Source: Pseudodesulfovibrio pelocollis (GTDB lineage Bacteria > Desulfobacterota > Desulfovibrionia > Desulfovibrionales > Desulfovibrionaceae). From it: 64,000 nt of DNA. Below are positions 35,204-43,890 of the stretch, one piece after another. Position numbers and translations under genes: made by a program. Location of the stretch: assembly GCF_030282845.1 (NCBI RefSeq), contig NZ_JASTWE010000007.1, forward strand, positions 1-64,000. Direction: 5' to 3'. The notes under the pieces were generated by a model. That model searched no databases. It was given only the letters and a program-made list of their open reading frames with translations, and was not told the origin of the DNA. Every line of letters begins with the position of its first letter. Positions within the stretch are counted from its first letter, which is position 1.

Positions 35204-36708
35204 CCGCCACCTCGCCCGGCCCTGCTTTGAGGCTCATTTTCCACCAGCCAGCAACCCCATCGGTCCGCGATCTCCTTGACTATCTCCGCATATCTTTCAG
35301 CCTGTGAAACGCGCGCATTCATGTCCCTGTAGTTGACTCCAATATCATACGAACAAGCATAATGAGCCCTGAATGCAGCCCGCCGCTCGTTGGCATCGGG
35401 AGCGAACCCCATGATGTAACCATTAAGTTTAACGATGAAATCATCGTCACGCAAATCTGCCTTGAGCACGCCAGGCAGAAAATTATAGAAACAATTCCCA
35501 AGGGCAATGCTTGGCTTGTTCATCAGGTAGGCCTCCCATCCAGCCGTCCCGGTGACGGTGATCGTTGCCTCTGCGCTGGCAATGAGATCAAATGTACTGA
35601 CGTAGGGACTAACGACGTCCACATTGTACAACTTCTTCAAGTTCTTGTAAAAACCCAATGGCCGCCTTCCTACCATTGAAGTGTGGTCCTTCACAAACAA
35701 GCGAATGGACGACGGCAATCGCTTGGAAAGATCAGCAATGAATCCTTCGTGGTGCGAATAATCCCTGCCGTAGTACATGTCCGTCACTTCGGGCTGGCGG
35801 TGGAGCGGCAGATAAACATATCTCTGCGACAGATCAGGGGAGCGGAGGAGATAATCACTATATCTGACCATAGACATCCGGACGGCTTTAGCTGGCCATG
35901 CCATGACGGACTCAACCACAGAGTCCAGCCTGCCTGACTCTCTGTCGTACTCGTTATTCTCCCACAAAACGTACGAACGGTAAAGCGATTTGTAGCCGTA
36001 GAAGAGTAAATCCATGATGCTGCGCTTAAGAGATCGAGTGTTCTTGACTGCATAATTAGGTCTGTTTGGACTATCGATAAAGGCGTCATACATCCTATCA
36101 GCCTCCTCAACATCATCCTGAGACATCTTGGATTCCCCTTGCATCAGCTCTGCAAAGGTTTCCGGCATCCCGAGTTGTCTTGCACGGGAATCTCGGCCGT
36201 AAATCCGGTTGCCGACATGCCGGGCCGTGGTCAGGCTCAAGGATGGAATCTGCCTATACAGTGCCGCATCGGCCAAGACCTGCCACTGGTAGGTCTCCCG
36301 CCCCGCAAGAATGAAGCTAATATCGTTTTCCTCAAGAATGGTTTCCACCAGCCACAGATGCAGGAGCTGGAAGGTGCGTGCCTTTCGGTAATCATGGATA
36401 TGGGAGAAGTCTCGGTCATATGAAACCAGCATTGCATTGTCCCTGATTCCGAGCCGATTCTCTACCGCCTCTTGCTCCCGGTCCAGATCCTCCATGGACA
36501 GGGCATCAACGCGAAACTTGTTCTCAAAATAATGTTGAGGCGTCGAATAAAACGGCCCTATCTCCCGCTTATGATCCTCGGAGATGCCCAAATTGTCTTC
36601 AATGTACTGCCAGGAGACCAAGCAGACTACCGGGACCCCGAAAGCCCGCTTCAAAGCCCTCGCCATGGCAATCTGCTGCGTTTCATGGATGCAGCACAAT
36701 ATACTCAT
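35200..36708 (-). CDS. Capsule-type polysaccharide biosynthesis protein, KpsC/S-like
   Basis: 502 residues from ATG 36708 (AAGGG upstream); a longer frame to 36759 overlaps the exporter gene. The C-terminal half (YVYLPLHRQPEV, IRLFVKDHTSMVGRRP, SPYVSTFDLIASAEATITVTGTAGWEA) resembles the KpsC/KpsS beta-Kdo transferase-like fold. The N-terminal half, beginning SILCCIHETQQIAMARALKRAFG, is less familiar. KpsC/S proteins build the Kdo linker of capsules; here a CMP-activated keto-sugar from the NeuB/NeuA genes would be a plausible donor. Function by distant similarity only. Confidence 0.6.
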   Translation of the reverse strand: MSILCCIHETQQIAMARALKRAFGVPVVCLVSWQYIEDNLGISEDHKREIGPFYSTPQHYFENKFRVDALSMEDLDREQEAVENRLGIRDNAMLVSYDRDFSHIHDYRKARTFQLLHLWLVETILEENDISFILAGRETYQWQVLADAALYRQIPSLSLTTARHVGNRIYGRDSRARQLGMPETFAELMQGESKMSQDDVEEADRMYDAFIDSPNRPNYAVKNTRSLKRSIMDLLFYGYKSLYRSYVLWENNEYDRESGRLDSVVESVMAWPAKAVRMSMVRYSDYLLRSPDLSQRYVYLPLHRQPEVTDMYYGRDYSHHEGFIADLSKRLPSSIRLFVKDHTSMVGRRPLGFYKNLKKLYNVDVVSPYVSTFDLIASAEATITVTGTAGWEAYLMNKPSIALGNCFYNFLPGVLKADLRDDDFIVKLNGYIMGFAPDANERRAAFRAHYACSYDIGVNYRDMNARVSQAERYAEIVKEIADRWGCWLVENEPQSRAGRGGG

Positions 36709-36712
36709 TGCA

Positions 36713-38401
36713 TCACCCTTCCCGCCCACCCATTCGAACAACCACGTCAGCCACGTCAATCACCGCCTCTTGGTGGGAAACCGCCAAGACCGCCATATTA
36801 TTTTTCATGGCTGAAACGCTGGCCCATATTTCTTTTTCCGTTTTCACATCCAGCCCGGTTGTCGCTTCATCCAAGATGAGCAACCTGGGTCTGGCTACCA
36901 TGGCGCGGGCTATCATCAGCCGCTGCTTTTGTCCGCCAGACAGGGAGCGCCCATGTTCGCCGACAAGAGAATCGAGCCCGCCAGACAGGAGTTCTACGAA
37001 GCCGCGGGCTCCGGCCGCTTCAAGGGCAGTCCAGATGTCCTCGTCGGAACACTCGCGTCCCAAGGAGATATTCAAGCGAATCGAGTCGTTAAACAAAAAG
37101 ACCTCTTGCGGCACGTAACCGATCTGCTCCCGCCATGCTCCAATGTCCGCGCCCGCCAAATCCACGCCGTCGACGAGCACGGCTCCCTTGCTAGGGGATA
37201 ACAGGCCAGTAATCATGTCGCCCACAGTCGTTTTGCCCGCACCAGAGGGGCCACTCAATGCGGTGATCTCTCCCACTCTTACCATCATGCTGAAGGAATC
37301 GAGCACCTGCTTTTCCCCATAGCACAGAGAGACGTCACGCATTTCGACGGCACGCTCAAGAACGACCCGCCCATTGCCCGACCGGTTTTCTCTATGCATG
37401 GAAATATCTTCAATTTTGCCGATAAGCGACATCAGGCTGCCTTCAAGTGTTCCATAATTCTGCAACGAATGCTGGAAGCTGGACAGCCGAGACAGAATTC
37501 TATGGAAGAAGAAAGCCATTGGCAGTATAAGTGCCGCGTCCATTTTCATGACCGCATAGGCTCCATACAAACCAACGGCCATGATGACCGTGATCACTGG
37601 CTCCTGAACAGAATGCATAAGCCCCATACCCACAGCCCGCTTTCTCGCAGCCTCCTCGCACAAATTGGCCTGTCCCTTGATGTGCTTGACGAAGTGTTGT
37701 TCGACGTTCATCACCTTGAGTGGCTTTGCCCCTGCAAGAGAATCTGTCAGGAGGGTATTCATCGCGTTGAGCGCCGCAGCCTGCCTTACTCCCGCCAACC
37801 TTACCATTTGAACCATTGCGCGGAATGCGAACATCAGCAACCCGCCGAATAGCAAACCAGCGACAAGCAACTGCCAGGAAATAAACAGCCCGACGAGCAA
37901 ATAGACTGCGGCCTGCACCAGATATGATGTTGCCAAAGCCAATATTCGCAATGCATTCCCGGCGTGGGTGCACTCAGTCGACAAGGCATAGGTCAACCTG
38001 CCTGAAGGCTGTTCCACGAAGAAGCTCCAGTCCGCGCGGAGCAAACAGTCAAGGAGCCTGACCCGCAAACGGGTCGAGACCTCTGCCTCGACGTAGCCCA
38101 CCTGTCTTTGGGCGAGCAGGGTCAGCACCGCTTTGGCCAGCATCGCCATAGTGATCACGATCAGCACGTTTGGCAACGTAGGATTGACACCCACCCCCAT
38201 GAAAAGATCCTCTATCTTGGACAACAGAGGGTCGGGTGTATCCTGGTCGCTTATCATGATTGCAATTAGCGGCACGACGCTGATTGCACCGACAGACTCA
38301 ACGAGCCCGGCAAGCAAAAGCAACAATATCATTGCCGTTGAATGATATCTGTACTCGCTGAATATGAAATGGCATGTCCGCCAGAAATTCATTCGCTTCA
38401 T
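36713..38401 (-). CDS. ABC transporter with fused membrane and ATPase domains (glycan/lipid exporter)
   Basis: 562 residues. Six transmembrane segments occupy about 1-310 and the nucleotide-binding domain 340-562: Walker A LSGPSGAGKTT, signature LSGGQKQRLMIARAM, Walker B LLILDEATTGLD. MsbA/PglK-like proteins flip lipid-linked oligosaccharides to the periplasm. ATG 38401 overlaps the stop of the C-methyltransferase gene (ATGA); the longer frame to 38479 is not used. It is the only recognisable flippase candidate in the cluster, since no Wzx/Wzy is seen. Confidence 0.88.
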   Translation of the reverse strand: MKRMNFWRTCHFIFSEYRYHSTAMILLLLLAGLVESVGAISVVPLIAIMISDQDTPDPLLSKIEDLFMGVGVNPTLPNVLIVITMAMLAKAVLTLLAQRQVGYVEAEVSTRLRVRLLDCLLRADWSFFVEQPSGRLTYALSTECTHAGNALRILALATSYLVQAAVYLLVGLFISWQLLVAGLLFGGLLMFAFRAMVQMVRLAGVRQAAALNAMNTLLTDSLAGAKPLKVMNVEQHFVKHIKGQANLCEEAARKRAVGMGLMHSVQEPVITVIMAVGLYGAYAVMKMDAALILPMAFFFHRILSRLSSFQHSLQNYGTLEGSLMSLIGKIEDISMHRENRSGNGRVVLERAVEMRDVSLCYGEKQVLDSFSMMVRVGEITALSGPSGAGKTTVGDMITGLLSPSKGAVLVDGVDLAGADIGAWREQIGYVPQEVFLFNDSIRLNISLGRECSDEDIWTALEAAGARGFVELLSGGLDSLVGEHGRSLSGGQKQRLMIARAMVARPRLLILDEATTGLDVKTEKEIWASVSAMKNNMAVLAVSHQEAVIDVADVVVRMGGREG

Positions 38402-39657
38402 GGATGCCGAGACCTTCCTACCTGGTGTTCGCCATCCACCAAAAGCCGGGGAATGGCGGTCACGAACCTTCCTCCCCACTCCCTGATGTAACTGTGCTGG
38501 GATACGACCTCATCCTTAATGTTCCACGGAAGGATCAATACATAATCAGGCTTTTGCCTATAAAGCTCTGTCGGTGCCAACACGGGGATGCGACTACCTG
38601 GCATGAAAAGACCCTGCTTGTGTGGGGAAGCGTCTACGCAATACTCGATCAACTCGACTCCCACGCCACAATAATTGAGGAGCGTATTGCCCTTTGCTGC
38701 TGCCCCATAGGCAGCAACCCGCTTGCCATTCACCCGCTTGGCCTCAAGAAAACTGAGAAGGTTGTCCCTGATTATATCGGCCTTGGCTTGGATGGCTGTG
38801 TAGTAATGAAGCGTCGTCATACCAGCGCATTTTTCCTTGACCAGCAATGCGCCGATACGCGGAGAAATGCCCTTTGAATCGTTTGCATCATGGCGGACGA
38901 AAACACGTAGAGATCCCCCATGAGTCGGAAGTTCTTCCACGTCGAAAACGCACAATCCCTGTTCGGAAAAAATTCGCTGCACCGTTCTCAGTGACAGATA
39001 TGAAAAATGTTCATGGTAGATCGTGTCAAACTGACAATCATCAACAAGGCGCATAAGATGTGGAAATTCCAGCGTAGCAACGCCGTTGTCGTCAAGAAGA
39101 AGGGAGATGCCCCGCACGAAATCGTTAATATTCGGCACGTGGGCTAGCACATTGTTGCCGACAATCAGGGCCGCTCTACCGCGTTCCCGCGCCAATCTTG
39201 CCGCCAGTTCCTCGCTAAAAAACTCGGTTACTGATTCGATCCCCTTTTCCCAAGCGGCCATCGCCGTTGCCGAAGAGGGCTCTATGCCATAGCACGGGAT
39301 GTCACGCTCCTTCATGTACTGAAGCAGATACCCATCATTCGATGCAATCTCGACCACCACGGACGATCCACCTAGACCGAACCTATCCACTACCATTTCG
39401 GTATAACGACGCGCATGATCCAGCCAGGACGAAGAATAGGAGGAGTAGTAGACATATCCATGGTTGAAGATTTCTGACGCATTCTTGTGTTCATCCACCT
39501 GCACGAGGAAGCACTCGGAACACGTAAGAACTTTTAACGGATAAACCTCTTCAGGCGCAGACAATTGGTCCTTGTCCAAAAACGAATTAGAGAGAGGCTG
39601 GTGGCCCAGATCGATAAAGACGTGTGTCAGCGGTTTGTTGCAGTGCCGGCAATTCAT
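38398..39657 (-). CDS. Sugar C-methyltransferase (TylC3/NovU-like)
   Basis: 419 residues in three parts: an N-terminal zinc-binding region with CRHCNKPL and CSECF (about 3-65), a class I SAM domain with VVEIASNDGYLLQYM (about 100-115) and YHEHFSYLSL, and a C-terminal domain with GKRVAAYGAAAKGNTLL and LPWNIKDEV. This is the layout of C-3 methyltransferases acting on 4-keto-6-deoxy nucleotide sugars. It sits directly after the epimerase, RfbG and RfbF genes, so a CDP-4-keto-6-deoxyhexose is the likely substrate, giving a branched-chain sugar. ATG 39657 overlaps the epimerase stop. Confidence 0.85.
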   Translation of the reverse strand: MNCRHCNKPLTHVFIDLGHQPLSNSFLDKDQLSAPEEVYPLKVLTCSECFLVQVDEHKNASEIFNHGYVYYSSYSSSWLDHARRYTEMVVDRFGLGGSSVVVEIASNDGYLLQYMKERDIPCYGIEPSSATAMAAWEKGIESVTEFFSEELAARLARERGRAALIVGNNVLAHVPNINDFVRGISLLLDDNGVATLEFPHLMRLVDDCQFDTIYHEHFSYLSLRTVQRIFSEQGLCVFDVEELPTHGGSLRVFVRHDANDSKGISPRIGALLVKEKCAGMTTLHYYTAIQAKADIIRDNLLSFLEAKRVNGKRVAAYGAAAKGNTLLNYCGVGVELIEYCVDASPHKQGLFMPGSRIPVLAPTELYRQKPDYVLILPWNIKDEVVSQHSYIREWGGRFVTAIPRLLVDGEHQVGRSRHP

Positions 39658-40205
39658 AATTTTATTCCAACATACCCTTGCGCAATGAGAGGGTGTTTCA
39701 AATCTCTTTCGGAAACATAGGACGGTGGAAATGGCCACTGGATGCCGACAGCTGGGTCGTCAAAGCGTATTCCCCCTTCGCATTCCGGCGCGTAAGGCTC
39801 TGTGTGCATATACAAAAGCTGTGTGTCGTCTTCGAGAGTTTGAAAGCCATGGGCAAAACCTTCGGGGACAAGCAACGCCTTGCCGGAGTCGGCCGTAAGC
39901 ACCTCACCGCACCAGCACAGATAAGTCTCTGACTCCTCACGCAAATCCACCATGACATCAAACACGGAGCCTCGGAGACATCGAATTATCTTTGCTTCTG
40001 CATGGGGAGGATGCTGGTAGTGCATCCCACGAACCGCTCCTTTGCGTCGGGTCATCGAAATATTCGCCTGGGATATGGTTTTCCCTAAACCGACGGATTC
40101 AAGCTCCTCTGCGCAATAGATTCTGGCGAACCACCCACGATCGTCAGCAAAATTGGCACCTTCGAGCCTATATGCCCCAGCAAGTGGCAAGGGATCGAAA
40201 CGCAT
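39654..40205 (-). CDS. rfbC: dTDP-4-dehydrorhamnose 3,5-epimerase-family protein
   Basis: 183 residues, cupin fold. The catalytic His is in VRGMHYQHPPHAEAK, and SVFDVMVDLR and PEGFAHGFQTLEDD are conserved. In this cluster the partner dehydratase makes a CDP-sugar, so the epimerase probably acts on CDP-4-keto-6-deoxyglucose rather than a dTDP-sugar. ATG 40205 shares a base with the rfbG stop (TGATG), with GAGGAG upstream, so the two are coupled. Confidence 0.88.
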   Translation of the reverse strand: MRFDPLPLAGAYRLEGANFADDRGWFARIYCAEELESVGLGKTISQANISMTRRKGAVRGMHYQHPPHAEAKIIRCLRGSVFDVMVDLREESETYLCWCGEVLTADSGKALLVPEGFAHGFQTLEDDTQLLYMHTEPYAPECEGGIRFDDPAVGIQWPFPPSYVSERDLKHPLIAQGYVGIKL

Positions 40206-41257
40206 CACATCTCCTCGAAGCGGCGTATCTGCCGCTCAGTCAACGCTCGCAGACTCTTGGGGTCGTTTTGGCAAGCCTTGTACCACTCCACAGTCCAATC
40301 AAGGGCGACCTCTATACCGGTTTTCGACACCCAACCGAGCTCACGCCTCGCCTTGTGGCAATCAAGCCGCAGCAAAACCGCTTCACATGGATGGTCTTCT
40401 TGATCGATCACATATGCAGCGTCGTCTCCCCAGCGTTTGACCACCCCGAGAACAACTTGACCGACGTCAAAGGCATCACCTTCGCCCGGACCAAAATTCC
40501 ATCCTCCCGAGAACTCGGCTTTGCCCTCCAACAGAGCCGCAGCAAGTGAGAGATACCCCGAAAGAGGCTCCAAAACGAACTGCCACGGCCGCACGGCTTT
40601 AGGGGAACGAATATGCACTGCCTTTCCGGCGAAGAAAGCCCGAACCATGTCGGGCACCAATCTATCTTCTCCGAAATCGCCGCCGCCTATGACGTTACCG
40701 GCCCGAACCGAAGCCATGAGCGGTCCGTCACCGAAAAACGACTTCCGCCACGAATGGGCAACCAACTCTGCGCATCCTTTGCTTGCAGAATACGGATCGT
40801 CCCCTCCCATGGGATCGGTTTCGCGAAACGGCTTGCCGGAATTCATGTTTGTGTAGCATTTGTCACTGGTGACGTTGATGACAGCCCGCACAGACGGGGT
40901 CTGTCGAATGGATTCAAGCACATTGACCGTCCCGATAACATTGGTCGTCATGGTTTTCACCGGCTCGCAATACGAACGGCGCACAAACGGCTGGGCAGCC
41001 ATGTGCACCACAAGGTCGGGGGCGAAACCCTGCATGGCGCGGCACAAAGCTTCGCCGTCACGAATATCGCCGCGTTCGCCGATCACGCTTCCATCAAGGC
41101 CGATAAGCCCGAACATATCGGGAACCGAAGGCGGCTCAAGCGAAAAACCGAAGACCTTCGCACCGAGCATGGACAGCCACAAGGACAGCCAACTCCCCTT
41201 GAAGCCTGTGTGTCCGGTCATGAATACCCGCCTGCCTTCGAACGCGTCAGAAAACAT
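40205..41257 (-). CDS. rfbG: CDP-glucose 4,6-dehydratase
   Basis: 350 residues, extended SDR. The NAD-binding motif GHTGFKGSWL (about 15-24), the HMAAQPFVRRSY loop, TSDKCYTN and the YSASKG catalytic Tyr/Lys are typical of RfbG. It converts CDP-glucose to CDP-4-keto-6-deoxyglucose, precursor of 3,6-dideoxy and branched sugars. It follows rfbF by 14 bases, and the epimerase and C-methyltransferase follow it. Confidence 0.93.
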   Translation of the reverse strand: MFSDAFEGRRVFMTGHTGFKGSWLSLWLSMLGAKVFGFSLEPPSVPDMFGLIGLDGSVIGERGDIRDGEALCRAMQGFAPDLVVHMAAQPFVRRSYCEPVKTMTTNVIGTVNVLESIRQTPSVRAVINVTSDKCYTNMNSGKPFRETDPMGGDDPYSASKGCAELVAHSWRKSFFGDGPLMASVRAGNVIGGGDFGEDRLVPDMVRAFFAGKAVHIRSPKAVRPWQFVLEPLSGYLSLAAALLEGKAEFSGGWNFGPGEGDAFDVGQVVLGVVKRWGDDAAYVIDQEDHPCEAVLLRLDCHKARRELGWVSKTGIEVALDWTVEWYKACQNDPKSLRALTERQIRRFEEM

Positions 41258-41271
41258 ACAGATTCACCCCG

Positions 41272-42051
41272 CTACCATATCTTCCACGCGGCTTCACCCT
41301 GATCCCAAAGCCGGTTCAGGTATTCGGTATCCCGCAACGTGTCCATGCAAGCCCAAAAACCATCGTGACGGCGAACCATCAACTGGCCAGCCCGAGCCAA
41401 ATCTTCCAAGGGTCCGTATTCCAGATCGCAGTCGGCATCTGGCTTCAGGTAATCGAAAATTTTGCGATTAAAGATAAAGAAGCCACCGTTAATGAGGTTC
41501 TCTCCTGCGTTTTCCGGTTTTTCTCTGAACGAACGAACAGCTTCTCCCTCCACATCAAGCTCGCCGAACCTTTTTGCGGGATTGACTCCTGTCAGAGTAG
41601 CAATCTTTCCGTGAGATTTATGAAAATTGACAAGTGCATCCAAATTGACGTCGGCTACACCGTCTCCATAGGTGACCATAAAATGGTCTCCCTTTATATA
41701 TTTCTCCACCCTTTTGAGGCGACCGCCTTTGAGCGTATTCAATCCTGTGTCGGCAAGCGTGATCCGCCACCCGGCCTCGCTGTGGCAATTATGCAGGCAC
41801 AGCTTCTCCGGCTTGCCGAGCTCGAGAGTCACATCGTTATTCATCCACTCGTAATTCATGAAATAATCGCGGATCATATCGCCTTTGTAACCCAACGGCA
41901 AAACATACTCAGTGTGGCCGTATAAGGCATAAATCTTCATGATATGCCAAAGGATAGGCCTCTGACCGATGTTGACCATTGGTTTTGGCCTGAACTCCGT
42001 TTCCTCTCTCAGACGGGTACCGAGACCACCGCAAAGGATCACAACTTCCAT
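41272..42051 (-). CDS. rfbF: Glucose-1-phosphate cytidylyltransferase
   Basis: 259 residues. The nucleotidyltransferase signature ILCGGLGTRLREETEFRPKPM starts at residue 5, and YGDGVADVNLDAL, GGFFIFNRKIFDYL and DGFWACMDTLRD are typical of RfbF. It makes CDP-glucose from CTP and glucose-1-phosphate, opening the CDP-hexose branch of the cluster. Confidence 0.94.
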   Translation of the reverse strand: MEVVILCGGLGTRLREETEFRPKPMVNIGQRPILWHIMKIYALYGHTEYVLPLGYKGDMIRDYFMNYEWMNNDVTLELGKPEKLCLHNCHSEAGWRITLADTGLNTLKGGRLKRVEKYIKGDHFMVTYGDGVADVNLDALVNFHKSHGKIATLTGVNPAKRFGELDVEGEAVRSFREKPENAGENLINGGFFIFNRKIFDYLKPDADCDLEYGPLEDLARAGQLMVRRHDGFWACMDTLRDTEYLNRLWDQGEAAWKIW

Positions 42052-42064
42052 CCAACCATCCTCT

Positions 42065-42805
42065 TTAATTTTTAATGCATTTTAAATAACCCCGAGGTGC
42101 CACCGAAAACACTAGTTTTGCATCTATTTCTGTATCAATCTCGAAGCGATCAGTGGAGTTTAGGAACTCGCCCACAGCCGTCATGGGGTTGTCTCCGGGT
42201 CCCCAAGGCCTGTTTGCTGAAGCCTCTGAAGGAAGGTATTCCACAATAGTGTCAAAAACAACAATGTAGGACCCCTTCCTTACCAAAGGAGAATAGAGTT
42301 CCATTTCCCGCAACACATGCTCGTGCGTATGGTTCGAATCTAAAACAACAAGAGGGTTCTCATACTCTTTGGCAATGCTGAAAACTTTATCCGCGATATC
42401 AGGAGCGATGGAGGATCCCTCAAGGAGCACAACGTCATGGAACACGGGATGACCCTCGATCTCTCGACGATTGTGCTCGCGTATGTCGATATCGATGGAC
42501 ACGGTCTTTCGTTTCCCGCCAAGCAATTTCATCATGGAAGCATGGAACAGGACAGTTCCTCCGTGGGCAACACCCGTCTCAATGATGATATCCGGCTTGA
42601 CGCTCCAAATTAGTTCCTGCATGGCCATGACGTCCTGCGGGTACTGTATGATAGGCCGCCCCAACCATTCAAAATTGTATGAGTATCCCAATGCGATGGA
42701 TCGCTCCATGAAAGCTTCTGCCGCCTCTTTCAGCTGGACATCGCCTCCTTGAGCTGCAATCCGTCGAATGCGCTCTTTCCTGAAACCGTCTATCGGACTA
42801 CTCAT
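42065..42805 (-). CDS. CmcI-family methyltransferase
   Basis: 246 residues. IIETGVAHGGTVLFHASMM (about 77-95) is the SAM-binding motif of the CmcI/RhmS group; LEGSS and VVLDSNHTHEHVLRE follow. Related proteins O-methylate sugars in rhamnose-containing glycans. ATG 42805 overlaps the previous stop (ATGA) and is preceded by a G7 run that acts as ribosome-binding site. A longer frame to 42838 overlaps the upstream gene. Confidence 0.8.
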   Translation of the reverse strand: MSSPIDGFRKERIRRIAAQGGDVQLKEAAEAFMERSIALGYSYNFEWLGRPIIQYPQDVMAMQELIWSVKPDIIIETGVAHGGTVLFHASMMKLLGGKRKTVSIDIDIREHNRREIEGHPVFHDVVLLEGSSIAPDIADKVFSIAKEYENPLVVLDSNHTHEHVLREMELYSPLVRKGSYIVVFDTIVEYLPSEASANRPWGPGDNPMTAVGEFLNSTDRFEIDTEIDAKLVFSVAPRGYLKCIKN

Positions 42806-43890
42806 ATCCCCCCCACAGTCAGGAACAAGTTGGGGCACCCTGTACTCATTGCCATAATCTCTTCTGTGTAAATCTCATTCATGATGATGATATCCCCCCC
42901 CCCCAACCCGCGCAAAGCACTCGGAGGATGGATTTCATGCCCAGTTTTTGCGATAAACTTCCCTTGCTTCTTTGGATTTATGTCTATAATTCCTCTGATC
43001 GCTTCATTTTCCGGATCAATCAAATTTGCGAAAGCCACGCCTTTTGCCCCAGCTCCCCAGACCAAGCAGCCGGACCGTTCTCGCACGTAACTCCGAAGCC
43101 TACCTATCTCATGATGAAACACATTTCCCACTGCCTGTCCCCCTCCCCCCGGAACAATATCGTCATGCAAAGAGGCAAGATCAGCCACAACCCAGATGTA
43201 TTGTTCGCCAAAACAATGCTCGATTTTCACTTTGCCGAACAGATCCTCAAAAACACGAGCCGTGAAGTAGCTGCAATGTTCATGGCTTATATCCCAAAAA
43301 GCTGTCTTTGATAGGGTCCAATCAAAGCACGGCACTTCGATCAAAATCTGTCCGCCGCCTCCATTGGCATCCCGAATACTCCTCAAAAAAGCCACAGGGT
43401 CAGGCATGTGCTCCAAGGTGTGCCGTAGGACGATCAACTGCCCTGGGACAATATCTAGGCCAGCCAAAAAATACCTCTGAATCACATCGGGGTCGCCAGC
43501 CTCATGAGCAGGGTCGTACCCTGTAACACCGAATCCAGCATCACGGAGCATGGACAAAAATACACCCTTCCCGCATCCAACCTCAATCACTCGCGACCCG
43601 GGTGCTATAATATCCTTGACCACAAGCAAGGTTTTTTGGAGGTGCAACTGGAAGGCAGGAGAATGCGCCTGCTCGTTCTGGTAGCTCTCATCGTATTCCA
43701 TGGCCTCGTCGTTAAACTCATAGTTCCAGACAAAACCGCACCCATTACATTGTTTCAAAGTGACGGGAAAGCAAGGAGTGGCACGAGCCTCAACCTCAGT
43801 GGCAAAAACCTTGTTCTGAAAAGCTGGCACACCAAGATGCCTGAAGATCGTTGACGCTGACTCACTCTCACAAATCGGGCACTTAACCAT
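42802..43890 (-). CDS. C-methyltransferase-like protein with zinc-ribbon start, carries a G11 tract
   Basis: 362 residues. It has an N-terminal zinc ribbon (CPICE, CNGCG), a SAM domain with VIEVGCGKGVFLSML (about 103-117) and LRHTLEHMPDPV, and a C-terminal domain with CLVWGAGAKGVAFANL resembling sugar C-methyltransferases. An 11-base G run (42894-42904) encodes LGGGD about 30 residues before the end; a change in its length would replace the C-terminus. ATG 43890 lies inside the end of the upstream SDR gene after a G9 run. Confidence 0.82.
   Translation of the reverse strand: MVKCPICESESASTIFRHLGVPAFQNKVFATEVEARATPCFPVTLKQCNGCGFVWNYEFNDEAMEYDESYQNEQAHSPAFQLHLQKTLLVVKDIIAPGSRVIEVGCGKGVFLSMLRDAGFGVTGYDPAHEAGDPDVIQRYFLAGLDIVPGQLIVLRHTLEHMPDPVAFLRSIRDANGGGGQILIEVPCFDWTLSKTAFWDISHEHCSYFTARVFEDLFGKVKIEHCFGEQYIWVVADLASLHDDIVPGGGGQAVGNVFHHEIGRLRSYVRERSGCLVWGAGAKGVAFANLIDPENEAIRGIIDINPKKQGKFIAKTGHEIHPPSALRGLGGGDIIIMNEIYTEEIMAMSTGCPNLFLTVGGI
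42808..42814 (-). repeat. G7 tract acting as ribosome-binding site
   Basis: Seven G on the sense strand at the end of the methyltransferase gene, three bases before the ATG of the CmcI-type gene, in the context ACTGTGGGGGGG. Confidence 0.85.
42894..42904 (-). repeat. G11 tract inside coding sequence
   Basis: Eleven consecutive G on the sense strand in the C-terminal part of the C-methyltransferase-like gene. Tracts this long are prone to slipped-strand mispairing. Confidence 0.95.
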
